Source of the DNA: AC-37 sp045805345
GTDB taxonomy: Bacteria; Actinomycetota; Thermoleophilia; Solirubrobacterales; Thermoleophilaceae
Direction: 5' to 3'
Length of the DNA: 15,354 nucleotides
Assembly (NCBI GenBank): GCA_045805345.1
Contig: JBJMLK010000256.1
Coordinates: forward strand, 1 to 15,354
The translations under genes and the position numbers were made by a program. Under the pieces are notes generated by a model. The model was not told the DNA's origin. It saw only the letters and a list, made by a program, of their open reading frames with translations, and ran no database searches. Shown in pieces: positions 6,471 to 13,271 of this stretch (positions are counted from its first letter, which is position 1; every line of letters begins with the position of its first letter).

Positions 6471-9400
6471 TTGGCCCAGCTGGAGACCGTCACCGCCCTG
6501 TTCACCGATCTCGCCGGCTCCACCGGCCTGGCCACTCGGGTCGGCCCCGCGGCGGCCGAGGCGCTCCGGCGCGATCACTTCGCGATCCTGCGCGAGTCGG
6601 TCGAGGCCACCGGCGGGCGGGAGGTCAAGAACGTCGGCGACGGCCTGATGGTCGTCTTCGGGAGCTGCTCCAGCGCGGTCGCCTGCGGCGTCGACATGCA
6701 GCAGCGGATCGAGCGCCGCAACCGGCGCGCCGACGAGCAGTTCGCCGTGCGGATCGGGATCTCGATGGGCGAGGCCGACGTCGAGGAGGGCGACTACTTC
6801 GGGCCGCCCGTCGTCGAGGCCGCGCGGCTCTGCAACGCCGCGGCGGGCGGGCAGGTCCTCTGCGGCGACATGGTCCGGGCGATGGCGCGTCAGGGCGCCG
6901 AGTTTCGGTCGGTCGGCGAGCTCGAGCTGAAGGGGCTGGCGGAGCCGTTCCCGGCGCACGAGGTCGCCTGGCAGCCGGCGGCCGGCGGGGCCGGCTCGCT
7001 GCCGCTGCCGGCCCGCCTGCGCGAGGTACCGCCGGTCGGGTATGTCGGTCGCGAGGCAGAGCGTGAGGGCCTCTCCTTCCTCCTCGATCTCGCGCGCGAC
7101 GGGCGCCGCCGAGTGGCCTTCATCTCGGGCGAGCCCGGCATCGGCAAGACGAGGCTCGCCACGCAACTCGCGGTGCACGCGCACGGCGACGGCGCCGCGG
7201 TTCTATACGGGCGTTGCGACGAGGACCTCGGCGTCCCCTACGGGCCGTGGGTGCGCGCGCTCAGGCACTACGTGGCCGAGGCGCCTGAGGAGGTCCTGCG
7301 CGCGCACGCGGAGCGCCACGGCGGTGAGCTGGCGCGCCTGGTCCCGGACGTGAGCGCCCGGATCGCCGGCTATCCGGAGCCGCGTCAGAGCGAGGCCGAG
7401 ACGGAGCGCTACCTGCTGTTCGGCGCGGTCACCGGCCTGCTCGAGGTCGCCGGCGAGAACGAGCCGCTCGTGCTGATCCTCGACGACCTGCACTGGGCGG
7501 ACCCGCCGTCGCTCTCCTTGCTTCGCCATGTGGCCACGCACGACGCGCCCCTGCGCCTGCTCGTGCTCGGCACCTACCGCGACTCCGAGCTGGCGAGCGG
7601 CCACCCGCTCACGCCGCTGCTCGCGGACCTCCACCGCGAGGAAGGGGTCAGCCGGATCCCGCTCGACGGGCTCGACGAGTCGGGCGTCGTCGCGATCATG
7701 GAGGCGGCGGCCGGCCATGAGATGAACGACGACGGGCGCCGGCTCGCGCGGGCGATCGTCCGGGAGACCGGCGGCAACCCGTTCTTCGTCGGCGAGCTGC
7801 TGCGGCATTTGCGCGAGAGCGGCGCGGTCGTACAGGGCGACGACGGCCGCTTCCGGATCGAGGGCGACATCGCGGAGCTCGGGCTGCCGCAGAGCGTGCG
7901 CGAGGTGGTCGGCCGGCGCGTGGAGCGACTCAGCGACGACGGCCGCCGGGCGCTGAGCGTCGCCGCGGTAATCGGGCGCGACTTCGACGTGGACCTGCTC
8001 GCGCGGGTGCTCGAGACCGACCAGGACTCGCTGCTCGACCTTCTCGAGGAGGCGACCGCGGCGTCGGTGATCGACGAGGCGAGCCCGGTCGGCCGCTTCA
8101 CCTTCGCGCACGCGCTGATCAACCACACGCTCTACGAGGACCTGAGCCGCACGCGGCGGGCGCGGATCCACGCGCGGGTGGCCACCGAGCTTGAGGCGAT
8201 TTGCGGCGACGACCCCAGTGAGCGCGTGGCCGAGCTGGCGCATCACTGGGGCCACGCGGCGACCGCGGACGAGCCCTCGAAGGCCGTGGCGTATGCGCGT
8301 CAGGCGGGCGAGCGGGCGCTCGAGAAGCTCGCGCCGGCCGATGCGGTGCGCTGGTTCGGCCAGGCGCTCGACTTGCAGGGCGAGGGCGCGCCGGCCGACG
8401 CCGTTCGGTGTGACCTGCTGATCGGCCTTGGGGAGGCGCAGCGGCAGGTCGGCGACGCGGCGCACCGCGAGACGCTGCTCACCGCCGGCGAGCTCGCCTC
8501 GGAGCTCGGCGATGCCGACCGCGCCGCGCGCGCCGCGTTCGCCAACCAGCGCGGCTGGACGGCCGTGTTCGGGCAGGTCGACGCCGAGCGGGTCGCCGCG
8601 CTCGAGCGCGCTGTCGAGCTCGACGGACTGAGGAACGCCGCACGCTCGGCCCGGCTGATCTCGCGGCAGACGGTCGAGCTCCAGTACAACCCCGACCACG
8701 AGAAGCGCTGGGCGCTGGCCGACGAGGCGCTGGCGCTCGCGCGCGAGTCCGGCGACGACCGGACGCTCGCCAACGTGCTCTTCGAGCACGTCTACGCGAC
8801 CGTGTCGCGCAGCGACAGCCCGGCCGTTCGGGCGCTCAGCGACGAGCTGCTGGAGCTGACCGAGACGCTCGACGACCCCGCCCTGCGCGTACGCGCCGGC
8901 CTTGCGGACTGCCTCTGGTGCCTGGTCGAGGGGAACATCGCCGGCGCGCGTGCGCGCATGGCTAGCTGTCGAGCCGCCGCCGACGAGACGCGCGACCCCA
9001 CCCTGAGGTGGTTCTCGACGTACATCGAGGCATCGATCCTCTACGGGGTGGGCGACCTCGCCGGGTCCGAGCGCCTGGCCGACCTGGCGGTGGCCCTCGG
9101 GACGGCGGCGGGCCAGCCCGACGCGGTCATGGTCTACGGAGCCGAGGTGCTCCCGATCCGGGTCGCGCAGGGTCGCGCCGAGGAGGTCATCCCGATGATC
9201 GAGCAGGCCGAGGCTGAGAATCCACTGCTGCCGGCGTGGCGCGCCGCGCTCGCCGCTGCGCTGGCGACGGCGGGCAGGCTCGACGATGCTGCGGCGATCC
9301 TGGCGGACTTCGCTCGCGACCGGTTCGAGGGCGTGCCGCGCGATCAGGCGTACCTCACCGCGCTCGCTTCGCTCGCGCCCGTCGCCGTCGACGCTTGTGA

Positions 9401-9773
9401 CACCGGCGCCGCGGCCGTGCTGTACGAGCTGCTCGAGCCGTGGGCCGAGAGTGTGCCGTGGAACGGAGCCACCTCGGCCCCCCAGATCGGCACCTATCTC
9501 GGGATGCTCGCGTCGACCCTGGACCGCCGCGACCTCGCGGAGCGGCACCTGCGCGCGTCGTGCGAGTTCCACGAGCGCGTCGGGCTCGCGATGTACGCGC
9601 CGTTCAGCCGCCAGTACCTCGCCGAGGCGCTGGCCGCGCGCAGTGACGACGACGCCGCCCGTCGTGAGGCCACGACCGCCCGGCAGATGGCGCGCGACGT
9701 CGGCTACGTGATGATCGAGCAACGAGCCGACGCACTGCTCGAGGACCGCGTACGGCCGAAGCAGACGCGGTAG
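6471..9773 (+). CDS. Class III adenylate cyclase domain - signalling ATPase - TPR-like repeat protein
   Basis: Signalling protein of 1100 residues. Residues 5-165 are a class III nucleotide cyclase homology domain with metal-binding Asp13 (FTDLAGST) and Asp57 (KNVGDG). The adenine-selecting pair is kept as Lys53 and Asp108. Transition-state Arg119 is present, but its partner Asn is Val115 (GPPVVEAARLC), so activity may be weak or lost. Residues about 190-560 are an AAA/STAND-type ATPase with Walker A GEPGIGKT at 220-227, Walker B LILDD at 335-339 followed by LHWAD, and a GNPFFVGELLRHL segment typical of this ATPase class. Residues about 600-1090 are alpha-helical repeats of TPR type. No LuxR helix-turn-helix is present at the C-terminus, unlike related MalT-style regulators. 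TTG 6471 is the only good start close to the domain, 11 bases after TAGGGT. The frame is also open far upstream, but that part is antisense to the secreted gene. Confidence 0.9.
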   Translation: MAQLETVTALFTDLAGSTGLATRVGPAAAEALRRDHFAILRESVEATGGREVKNVGDGLMVVFGSCSSAVACGVDMQQRIERRNRRADEQFAVRIGISMGEADVEEGDYFGPPVVEAARLCNAAAGGQVLCGDMVRAMARQGAEFRSVGELELKGLAEPFPAHEVAWQPAAGGAGSLPLPARLREVPPVGYVGREAEREGLSFLLDLARDGRRRVAFISGEPGIGKTRLATQLAVHAHGDGAAVLYGRCDEDLGVPYGPWVRALRHYVAEAPEEVLRAHAERHGGELARLVPDVSARIAGYPEPRQSEAETERYLLFGAVTGLLEVAGENEPLVLILDDLHWADPPSLSLLRHVATHDAPLRLLVLGTYRDSELASGHPLTPLLADLHREEGVSRIPLDGLDESGVVAIMEAAAGHEMNDDGRRLARAIVRETGGNPFFVGELLRHLRESGAVVQGDDGRFRIEGDIAELGLPQSVREVVGRRVERLSDDGRRALSVAAVIGRDFDVDLLARVLETDQDSLLDLLEEATAASVIDEASPVGRFTFAHALINHTLYEDLSRTRRARIHARVATELEAICGDDPSERVAELAHHWGHAATADEPSKAVAYARQAGERALEKLAPADAVRWFGQALDLQGEGAPADAVRCDLLIGLGEAQRQVGDAAHRETLLTAGELASELGDADRAARAAFANQRGWTAVFGQVDAERVAALERAVELDGLRNAARSARLISRQTVELQYNPDHEKRWALADEALALARESGDDRTLANVLFEHVYATVSRSDSPAVRALSDELLELTETLDDPALRVRAGLADCLWCLVEGNIAGARARMASCRAAADETRDPTLRWFSTYIEASILYGVGDLAGSERLADLAVALGTAAGQPDAVMVYGAEVLPIRVAQGRAEEVIPMIEQAEAENPLLPAWRAALAAALATAGRLDDAAAILADFARDRFEGVPRDQAYLTALASLAPVAVDACDTGAAAVLYELLEPWAESVPWNGATSAPQIGTYLGMLASTLDRRDLAERHLRASCEFHERVGLAMYAPFSRQYLAEALAARSDDDAARREATTARQMARDVGYVMIEQRADALLEDRVRPKQTR

Positions 9774-9787
9774 CGCCGGCCGCTACC
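9769..9787. terminator. Bidirectional hairpin containing both convergent stop codons
   Basis: GGTAGCG (9769-9775) and CGCTACC (9781-9787) pair perfectly around the 5-base loop CCGGC. The TAG of the cyclase gene (9771-9773) and the TAG of the carboxyltransferase gene (9783-9785, minus strand) lie inside the arms, which gives both genes the same 3' structure. There is no T-run on either strand, so termination strength is uncertain. Confidence 0.5.
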
Positions 9788-11321
9788 AGGTGTCAACGAA
9801 ACGATGCCCGTGCGGCGGCCGGCGCGGGCCGCTCGCCGCGGCCAGGGTCGCGGCGATCAGCGAGCGGGTCTCCGCCGGGTCGATCACGTCGTCGAGCTCG
9901 AACAGCATCGCCGCGTTGATCGCCCTCGCGTTGTCCTGGGCGGCCGCGGTCACCTCGCGCACGCGCTGCTCGCGCGCCTCGTCGTCCTCGATCGCCTCCA
10001 GCTCCTTGCGCAGGCCAAGGCGCACGGCGCCCTCGAGGCCCATCGGTCCCAGGTGCGCGCTCGGCCAGGCGACCGTCAGCAGCGGCTCGTGCAGGCTGCC
10101 GCCGACCATCGCCTGTGCTCCCAGGCCGTAGCCGCGGCGCAGCACGACGGCCACGAACGGCACGCTGAGCGCCGCGCCCGCCACGAGCAGGCGCGAGGTG
10201 TGGCGCACGAGGGCGGTGGCCTCGGCCTTGGGCCCGACCATCATCCCCGGCGTGTCGACCAGCGAGACGATCGGGAGGTCGAACGCGTCGCAGAGCTGCA
10301 TGAAGCGCGCCGCCTTGTCGGCGCCGTCGCTCGTGATCGCGCCGGCCATGTGCATCGTGTTGTTGGCGATCAGCCCCAGCGGGCGGCCCTCGATCCGCAG
10401 GAGCGCCGTGGTCAGCTCGGGCGCGAAGCGCTCGCGCAGGAAGGTGACGCTGCCCTCGTCGGCGAGCGTCTCGACGATCGGGTGCACCTTGTAGGCGCGC
10501 CGCTCGCGCTCGGGGACCATGTCGCGCAGCAGGGCCTGGTCGGGCTCGGTCCAGGAGTCGGACCGCCCCTGGAAGTAGCCGATCAGGCGCTTGGTCGCCG
10601 CCACCGCCTCCGCCTCGTCGCCAACCACGAGGTCGACGACGCCGTTCGGCGCCTGCATCTCGATCGGGCCGACGTCGTCGGGGTCGACCTCGCCCAGCCC
10701 GCCGCCGGCGATCATCGCGGGGCCGCCCATCCCGATCGACGCGTCCTCGGTGGCCACGATCAGGTCCGAGCAGCCGGCGATCACCGCGTTGCCCGCGAAG
10801 CAGCGCCCCTTGACCACCGCGATGCGCGGCACGAGGCCGGACAGTCGCGCCCAGAGCGCGAACGCGCGCACGTGCAGCGCCGAGACCTGCGGGTAGTCGG
10901 TGTCGCCGGGCCGCCCGCCGCCGCCCTCGGCGAAGAACACAGTCGGCAGGCGCATCCGTTCGATCAGCTCGAACAGCCGGTCCTTCTTCAGGTGGCCGAG
11001 CGCGCCCTGCGTGCCGGCGAGCACCGTGTAGTCGTAGGAGAGCACCGCGCAGGGCTCGCCGTTCACGCGCGCCGTGCCGGCCACCAGCCCGTCGGCGGGC
11101 GTCCGCTCGATCAGGTCCTGGAGCTCGCGGCGCTGGCGCTGCGGGGCGATCGCGAAGCGTCCGTACTCCACGAAGGACCCCGCATCGACGAGGTCGGCCA
11201 CGTTCTCGCGCGCCGTGCGGCCGCCGCGGCCGTGGCGCTTCTCGACCGCGTCCGGCCGCGCCGCGTCCTCGGTCAGCGCGCGACGGCGGAGCAGCTCGGC
11301 GAGGTCCTCGCGCTCGGTCAT
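9783..11321 (-). CDS. Acyl-CoA carboxylase carboxyltransferase (beta) subunit, PccB/MmdA-like
   Basis: Carboxyltransferase subunit of a biotin-dependent carboxylase; moves the carboxyl group from carboxybiotin to an acyl-CoA in the cytoplasm. The 512-residue length is normal for PccB-type proteins. The N-terminal crotonase-like half includes ARENVADLVDAGSFVEYG (about 38-54), VFFAEGGGGRPGD (about 128-140) and GNAVIAGCSDLIVATEDASIGMGGPAM (about 177-203 in all). The C-terminal half contains SDGADKAARFMQLCDAF and LVDTPGMMVG, then GYGLGAQAM and the usual AWPSAHLGPMGLEGAV. VDTPGMMVG departs from the common VDVPGF-x-PG form. The ATG at 11321 starts MTEREDLAELLRRRALTED; longer in-frame extensions are antisense to the SnoaL-like gene. 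No biotin carboxylase or biotin carrier gene is nearby, so the partner is elsewhere. Substrate (propionyl-, methylcrotonyl-, geranyl- or other acyl-CoA) cannot be fixed. Confidence 0.9.
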   Translation of the reverse strand: MTEREDLAELLRRRALTEDAARPDAVEKRHGRGGRTARENVADLVDAGSFVEYGRFAIAPQRQRRELQDLIERTPADGLVAGTARVNGEPCAVLSYDYTVLAGTQGALGHLKKDRLFELIERMRLPTVFFAEGGGGRPGDTDYPQVSALHVRAFALWARLSGLVPRIAVVKGRCFAGNAVIAGCSDLIVATEDASIGMGGPAMIAGGGLGEVDPDDVGPIEMQAPNGVVDLVVGDEAEAVAATKRLIGYFQGRSDSWTEPDQALLRDMVPERERRAYKVHPIVETLADEGSVTFLRERFAPELTTALLRIEGRPLGLIANNTMHMAGAITSDGADKAARFMQLCDAFDLPIVSLVDTPGMMVGPKAEATALVRHTSRLLVAGAALSVPFVAVVLRRGYGLGAQAMVGGSLHEPLLTVAWPSAHLGPMGLEGAVRLGLRKELEAIEDDEAREQRVREVTAAAQDNARAINAAMLFELDDVIDPAETRSLIAATLAAASGPRRPPHGHRFVDTW

Positions 11322-11330
11322 CGCGGGATC

Positions 11331-11360
11331 TTGACATCGCGCGGTGGGCCGGAGTAGGTT
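11331..11360 (+). promoter_or_regulatory. Consensus promoter of the SnoaL-like gene
   Basis: TTGACA (11331-11336) is a perfect -35, followed after 18 bases by TAGGTT (11355-11360). The predicted start is near 11366, leaving a leader of about 30 bases that carries a Shine-Dalgarno. On the minus strand the same region lies just upstream of the carboxyltransferase ATG, so its promoter probably overlaps this -35. Confidence 0.65.
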
Positions 11361-11396
11361 CGCGCCGTACTGACCCAGACCCCCGGAAGGTTGCGG

Positions 11397-11786
11397 ATGT
11401 CCGAGAACAGCGATGCCCTGAAGCGCGGCTACGACGCGTTCAACTCCGGCGACGCGGAGGCGCTGGGCGAGATCTACGACGACGACTGCACGTGGGAGGG
11501 CCCGAACACCGAGGGCGTGCCGATGTCCGGCAAGCACGACGGGAAGGACGCCATTCTCCAGGCGCTGGGCCAGGTCGGCGAGCAGTTCGAGAGCTTCAAC
11601 GTGAGCCCCGACGAGATGGTCGAGCAGGGCGACACGATCGTCGTGCTCTCGCATCTCGAGGCGAAGACGAAGTCGGGCAACGAGGTCAAGGGCCCCACCG
11701 TCGAGATCTGGCGAATGAGCGGCGGCAAGGCCAACCGCGTCCAGAGCCTGGCCGACACGGCCCAGATGAAGGCGGCGCTCGGCTGA
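11397..11786 (+). CDS. SnoaL-like / nuclear transport factor 2-fold protein
   Basis: Small cone-shaped alpha+beta barrel protein of 129 residues. The family includes polyketide cyclases, ketosteroid isomerases and many proteins of unknown function. The opening helix ALKRGYDAFNSGDAEALGEIYDDDCTWEGP is the standard SnoaL_2 start. It is followed by GKHDGKDAILQALGQVGEQF and the long strands DTIVVLSHLEAKTKSGNEV and TVEIWRMSGGKANRVQSL. The ATG at 11397 is preferred over the TTG at 11391 because GGAAGG (11385-11390) sits 6 bases before it. It has its own strong promoter and is divergent from the carboxyltransferase gene. It is followed after 29 bases by the glyoxalase-like gene on the same strand. 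No catalytic residue set can be assigned with confidence, so this is a fold-level call. Confidence 0.88.
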   Translation: MSENSDALKRGYDAFNSGDAEALGEIYDDDCTWEGPNTEGVPMSGKHDGKDAILQALGQVGEQFESFNVSPDEMVEQGDTIVVLSHLEAKTKSGNEVKGPTVEIWRMSGGKANRVQSLADTAQMKAALG

Positions 11787-11793
11787 GCCCCCC

Positions 11794-11815
11794 GCCGCGG
11801 AATAGAGTCCGCGGC
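11794..11815 (+). promoter_or_regulatory. Inverted repeat enclosing a TAGAGT -10 box directly before the glyoxalase-like ATG
   Basis: GCCGCGG (11794-11800) and CCGCGGC (11809-11815) are perfect inverted repeats around 8 bases that contain TAGAGT (11803-11808). The second arm ends at the base before the ATG at 11816, and the -10 is 7 bases from that ATG. It starts 7 bases after the SnoaL-like stop. It may act as a terminator for that gene, an operator over the -10, or both. Confidence 0.45.
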
Positions 11816-12595
11816 ATGGGCGAACGAACTTCATACGCACCGGGCACCTTCTCCTGGGCCGACATCAGCACGACCGACCAGGAGGGCGCGAAGACCTTCT
11901 ACACGAGCCTGTTCGGCTGGGAGGCCGAGGACCTGCCGGTCGGCGACGGCGTCTCGTATTCGATGATGCGGCTCGACGGCCGCACCGTCGCCGCGATCTC
12001 GCCGCAGCCGCAGCAGCAGCGCGAGGCGGGCGTGCCGCCTTTGTGGAACTCGTACGTGACGGTTGAGAGCGCCGACGCCGCGGCGGCGCGCGCCGGCGAG
12101 CTCGGCGCGACCGTGCACGCGCCGCCGTTCGACGTGATGGACGCGGGGCGCATGGCCGTCGTTCAGGATCCGCAGGGCGCGTTCTTCATGGTCTGGGAGC
12201 CGCGCGAGAACATCGGCGCGCAGTTCGTGAACGCGCCCGGCGCGCTCGCCTGGAACGAGCTCGCGACGCCGGACGTGGACGCCGCGATCGGCTTCTACGG
12301 CGACCTCTTCGGCTGGAGCACCGACGCGTTCGAGAACAGTCCGGAGCGCTACGAGGTCATCAAGAACGGCGACGCCGCGAACGGCGGGATCCACGAGCTG
12401 CGTGAGGGGCAGGGGCCGCCGAACTGGCTCGTGTACTTCGGCATCGACGACATAGACCGCGGCCTCGCGCGGGTCGACGAGCTGGGCGGCTCCAAGCTCA
12501 TGGGCCCGATCGACATAGGGATCGCGAAGACGGGCATCGTCCGCGACGCCCAGGGCGCCGTGTTCGCGATCTACGCGGGCGAGTTCCAGGACTGA
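11816..12595 (+). CDS. Two-domain VOC (glyoxalase/bleomycin-resistance fold) protein, Cfp30B-like
   Basis: Cytoplasmic protein of 259 residues made of two vicinal-oxygen-chelate domains, about 10-123 and 133-255. Each domain opens in the same way: FSWADISTTDQEGAKTFYTSLFGW in the first and LAWNELATPDVDAAIGFYGDLFGW in the second. Each closes with DPQGAFFMVWEP or DAQGAVFAIYAG. This duplicated layout and the APGTFSWADISTTD start match the mycobacterial 27 kDa antigen Cfp30B/TB27.3 group, whose biochemical role is not well defined. The usual metal-ligand His/Glu pattern of true glyoxalase I is not obvious, so a lyase activity should not be assumed. There is no Shine-Dalgarno before the ATG; TAGAGT at 7 bases suggests leaderless initiation inside an inverted repeat. 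It may also be read through from the SnoaL-like gene 29 bases upstream. Confidence 0.9.
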   Translation: MGERTSYAPGTFSWADISTTDQEGAKTFYTSLFGWEAEDLPVGDGVSYSMMRLDGRTVAAISPQPQQQREAGVPPLWNSYVTVESADAAAARAGELGATVHAPPFDVMDAGRMAVVQDPQGAFFMVWEPRENIGAQFVNAPGALAWNELATPDVDAAIGFYGDLFGWSTDAFENSPERYEVIKNGDAANGGIHELREGQGPPNWLVYFGIDDIDRGLARVDELGGSKLMGPIDIGIAKTGIVRDAQGAVFAIYAGEFQD

Positions 12596-12632
12596 TGCAA
12601 CAGGGGCCTGGGCCCCCGTTGCACCTGTTGCA
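12596..12632. terminator. Competing hairpins between convergent genes
   Basis: Starting one base after the glyoxalase-like stop, TGCAAC-A-GGGGC pairs with GCCCC-C-GTTGCA (12596-12623, one A/C mismatch, 4-base loop). The first arm also has a second perfect partner: TGCAACAGG (12596-12604) is the reverse complement of CCTGTTGCA (12624-12632). ACCTG-TTG-CAGGT (12623-12635) adds a small third stem. The block fills the gap to the convergent LPFSG gene ending at 12635. Bidirectional termination is the simplest reading; no T-run is present. Confidence 0.55.
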
Positions 12633-12634
12633 GG

Positions 12635-12925
12635 TCAGGCGCGGGGGCGGCCTAGGCGCCGGGTCGAGGCGCCCAGCAGGAGCAGCACGCCGCCGGCGGC
12701 GACCACCAGCACGACGTCGAGCCCGCTGAACGGCAGCACGCCGCCGGCCGATTCTCTGCTGCCCGCGGCCTTGACGGTGCCATCGGGCTTCGGGTCAGCC
12801 TGCTGCTGAACGCTGCCGGCGGGAGCGCTGTACCCGTTCTGCGCGCTCGTCTGAGCCGTTGCTGGGGCTGCCAGCAGGAGAAGGGTCGCGGCGGTGGCGG
12901 CGATCCATCCGAGGGGTGACTTCAT
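12635..12925 (-). CDS. Small secreted surface protein with LPFSG sortase-like C-terminal signal
   Basis: A 96-residue protein built like a miniature wall-anchored protein. Residues 1-24 are a signal peptide (MKSPLGW, hydrophobic core, cleavage near ATAQ-TS). Residues 25-60 are a short Gln/Ser/Ala/Gly-rich exported spacer without cysteine. LPFSG follows at 64-68, then a hydrophobic segment at about 69-86 and the basic tail STRRLGRPRA. This order (pentapeptide, membrane segment, positive tail) is the classical sortase substrate layout; Ser replaces the usual Thr of LPxTG. The ATG at 12925 is chosen because GGAAAGGA lies about 5 bases upstream and MKSPLGW begins a clean signal peptide; further upstream the frame is Arg-rich. 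It is convergent with the glyoxalase-like gene. With only about 36 exposed residues its role is unknown. No sortase gene is in the window. Confidence 0.82.
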   Translation of the reverse strand: MKSPLGWIAATAATLLLLAAPATAQTSAQNGYSAPAGSVQQQADPKPDGTVKAAGSRESAGGVLPFSGLDVVLVVAAGGVLLLLGASTRRLGRPRA

Positions 12926-13242
12926 GGAGTTCCTTTCCATTGGAGTGGATCTGACGCCGCGGGCCATCCGTGGCCCACGACGTCTTTGACCCGGCTGGGA
13001 GGAGGACAACCGCCTCACCTCGAGTGCGATACAGACACGCGCGTGCATGGCGCTGCGGGACGTCGCGCTCCTAAGAGCGTCCGTCGCGGTAGCGTCCGGC
13101 CTGACCGTGGTCGCTGGGACGACGACGGGCTTCGGTGCGTCGAGCGCTTCTGGGCAGCCCGGGAGATGGGCGCCTCCTCTCGGTCCCGCCCGGCGCCGTT
13201 CCGGCGTTGGCGGTCCCTTCGCGTGCGACCACTGTAGACCCT
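12926..13242. other. Gene-free stretch upstream of the LPFSG gene
   Basis: No convincing protein is encoded here. The part nearest the LPFSG gene is its leader: a Shine-Dalgarno, then a long hairpin (12953-12984). Further out is a small stem CGCTC-CTAA-GAGCG (13066-13079). A 75-codon plus-strand frame from the ATG at 13047 begins with a somewhat hydrophobic run but has no ribosome-binding site or promoter and ends in Arg/Pro-rich sequence, so I do not call it. I could not place a clear -10 for the minus-strand LPFSG transcript. Confidence 0.5.
12953..12984 (-). promoter_or_regulatory. 14-bp uninterrupted hairpin in the LPFSG gene leader
   Basis: On the minus strand, 14 bases pair without interruption (two G-U wobbles) with the next 14 around the tetraloop CGGA. 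The core is GGGCCA-CGGA-TGGCCC, extended by GACGTCGT and GCGGCGTC. It ends 27 bases before the ATG at 12925 and just upstream of the GGAAAGGA Shine-Dalgarno. The second arm is followed by AGATCCACTCC, not by T residues, so a terminator is unlikely. A leader RNA element or protein-binding site is more plausible. I could not match it to a known riboswitch class. Confidence 0.5.
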
Positions 13243-13271
13243 TTGCGCCCGGACCGATACGGCGCTACCCT
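13243..13271 (+). promoter_or_regulatory. Promoter upstream of the MpsC/DUF2294 gene
   Basis: TTGCGC (13243-13248), 17 bases, then TACCCT (13266-13271). The -35 resembles the TTGCGG boxes at 6431 and 6420. A start near 13278 would give a leader of about 120 bases before the ATG at 13399. That leader holds two short 3-base-loop stems (GCGG-ACG-CCGC at 13327-13337, ATGCG-GGA-CGCAT at 13360-13372). Confidence 0.5.

Noticed and set aside
6471..9773. LuxR/MalT-type transcription factor call for the cyclase-ATPase protein
   Set aside because: The C-terminus ends MIEQRADALLEDRVRPKQTR with no helix-turn-helix, so DNA binding is not supported.
12926..13050. Possible c-di-GMP (GEMM) riboswitch before the LPFSG gene
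   Set aside because: Phrases such as CAGCCGGG and GTCAAAG recall the class, but the required conserved GCAAACC-type and GCAAAGCC segments are missing or in the wrong order; only a structured leader can be claimed.
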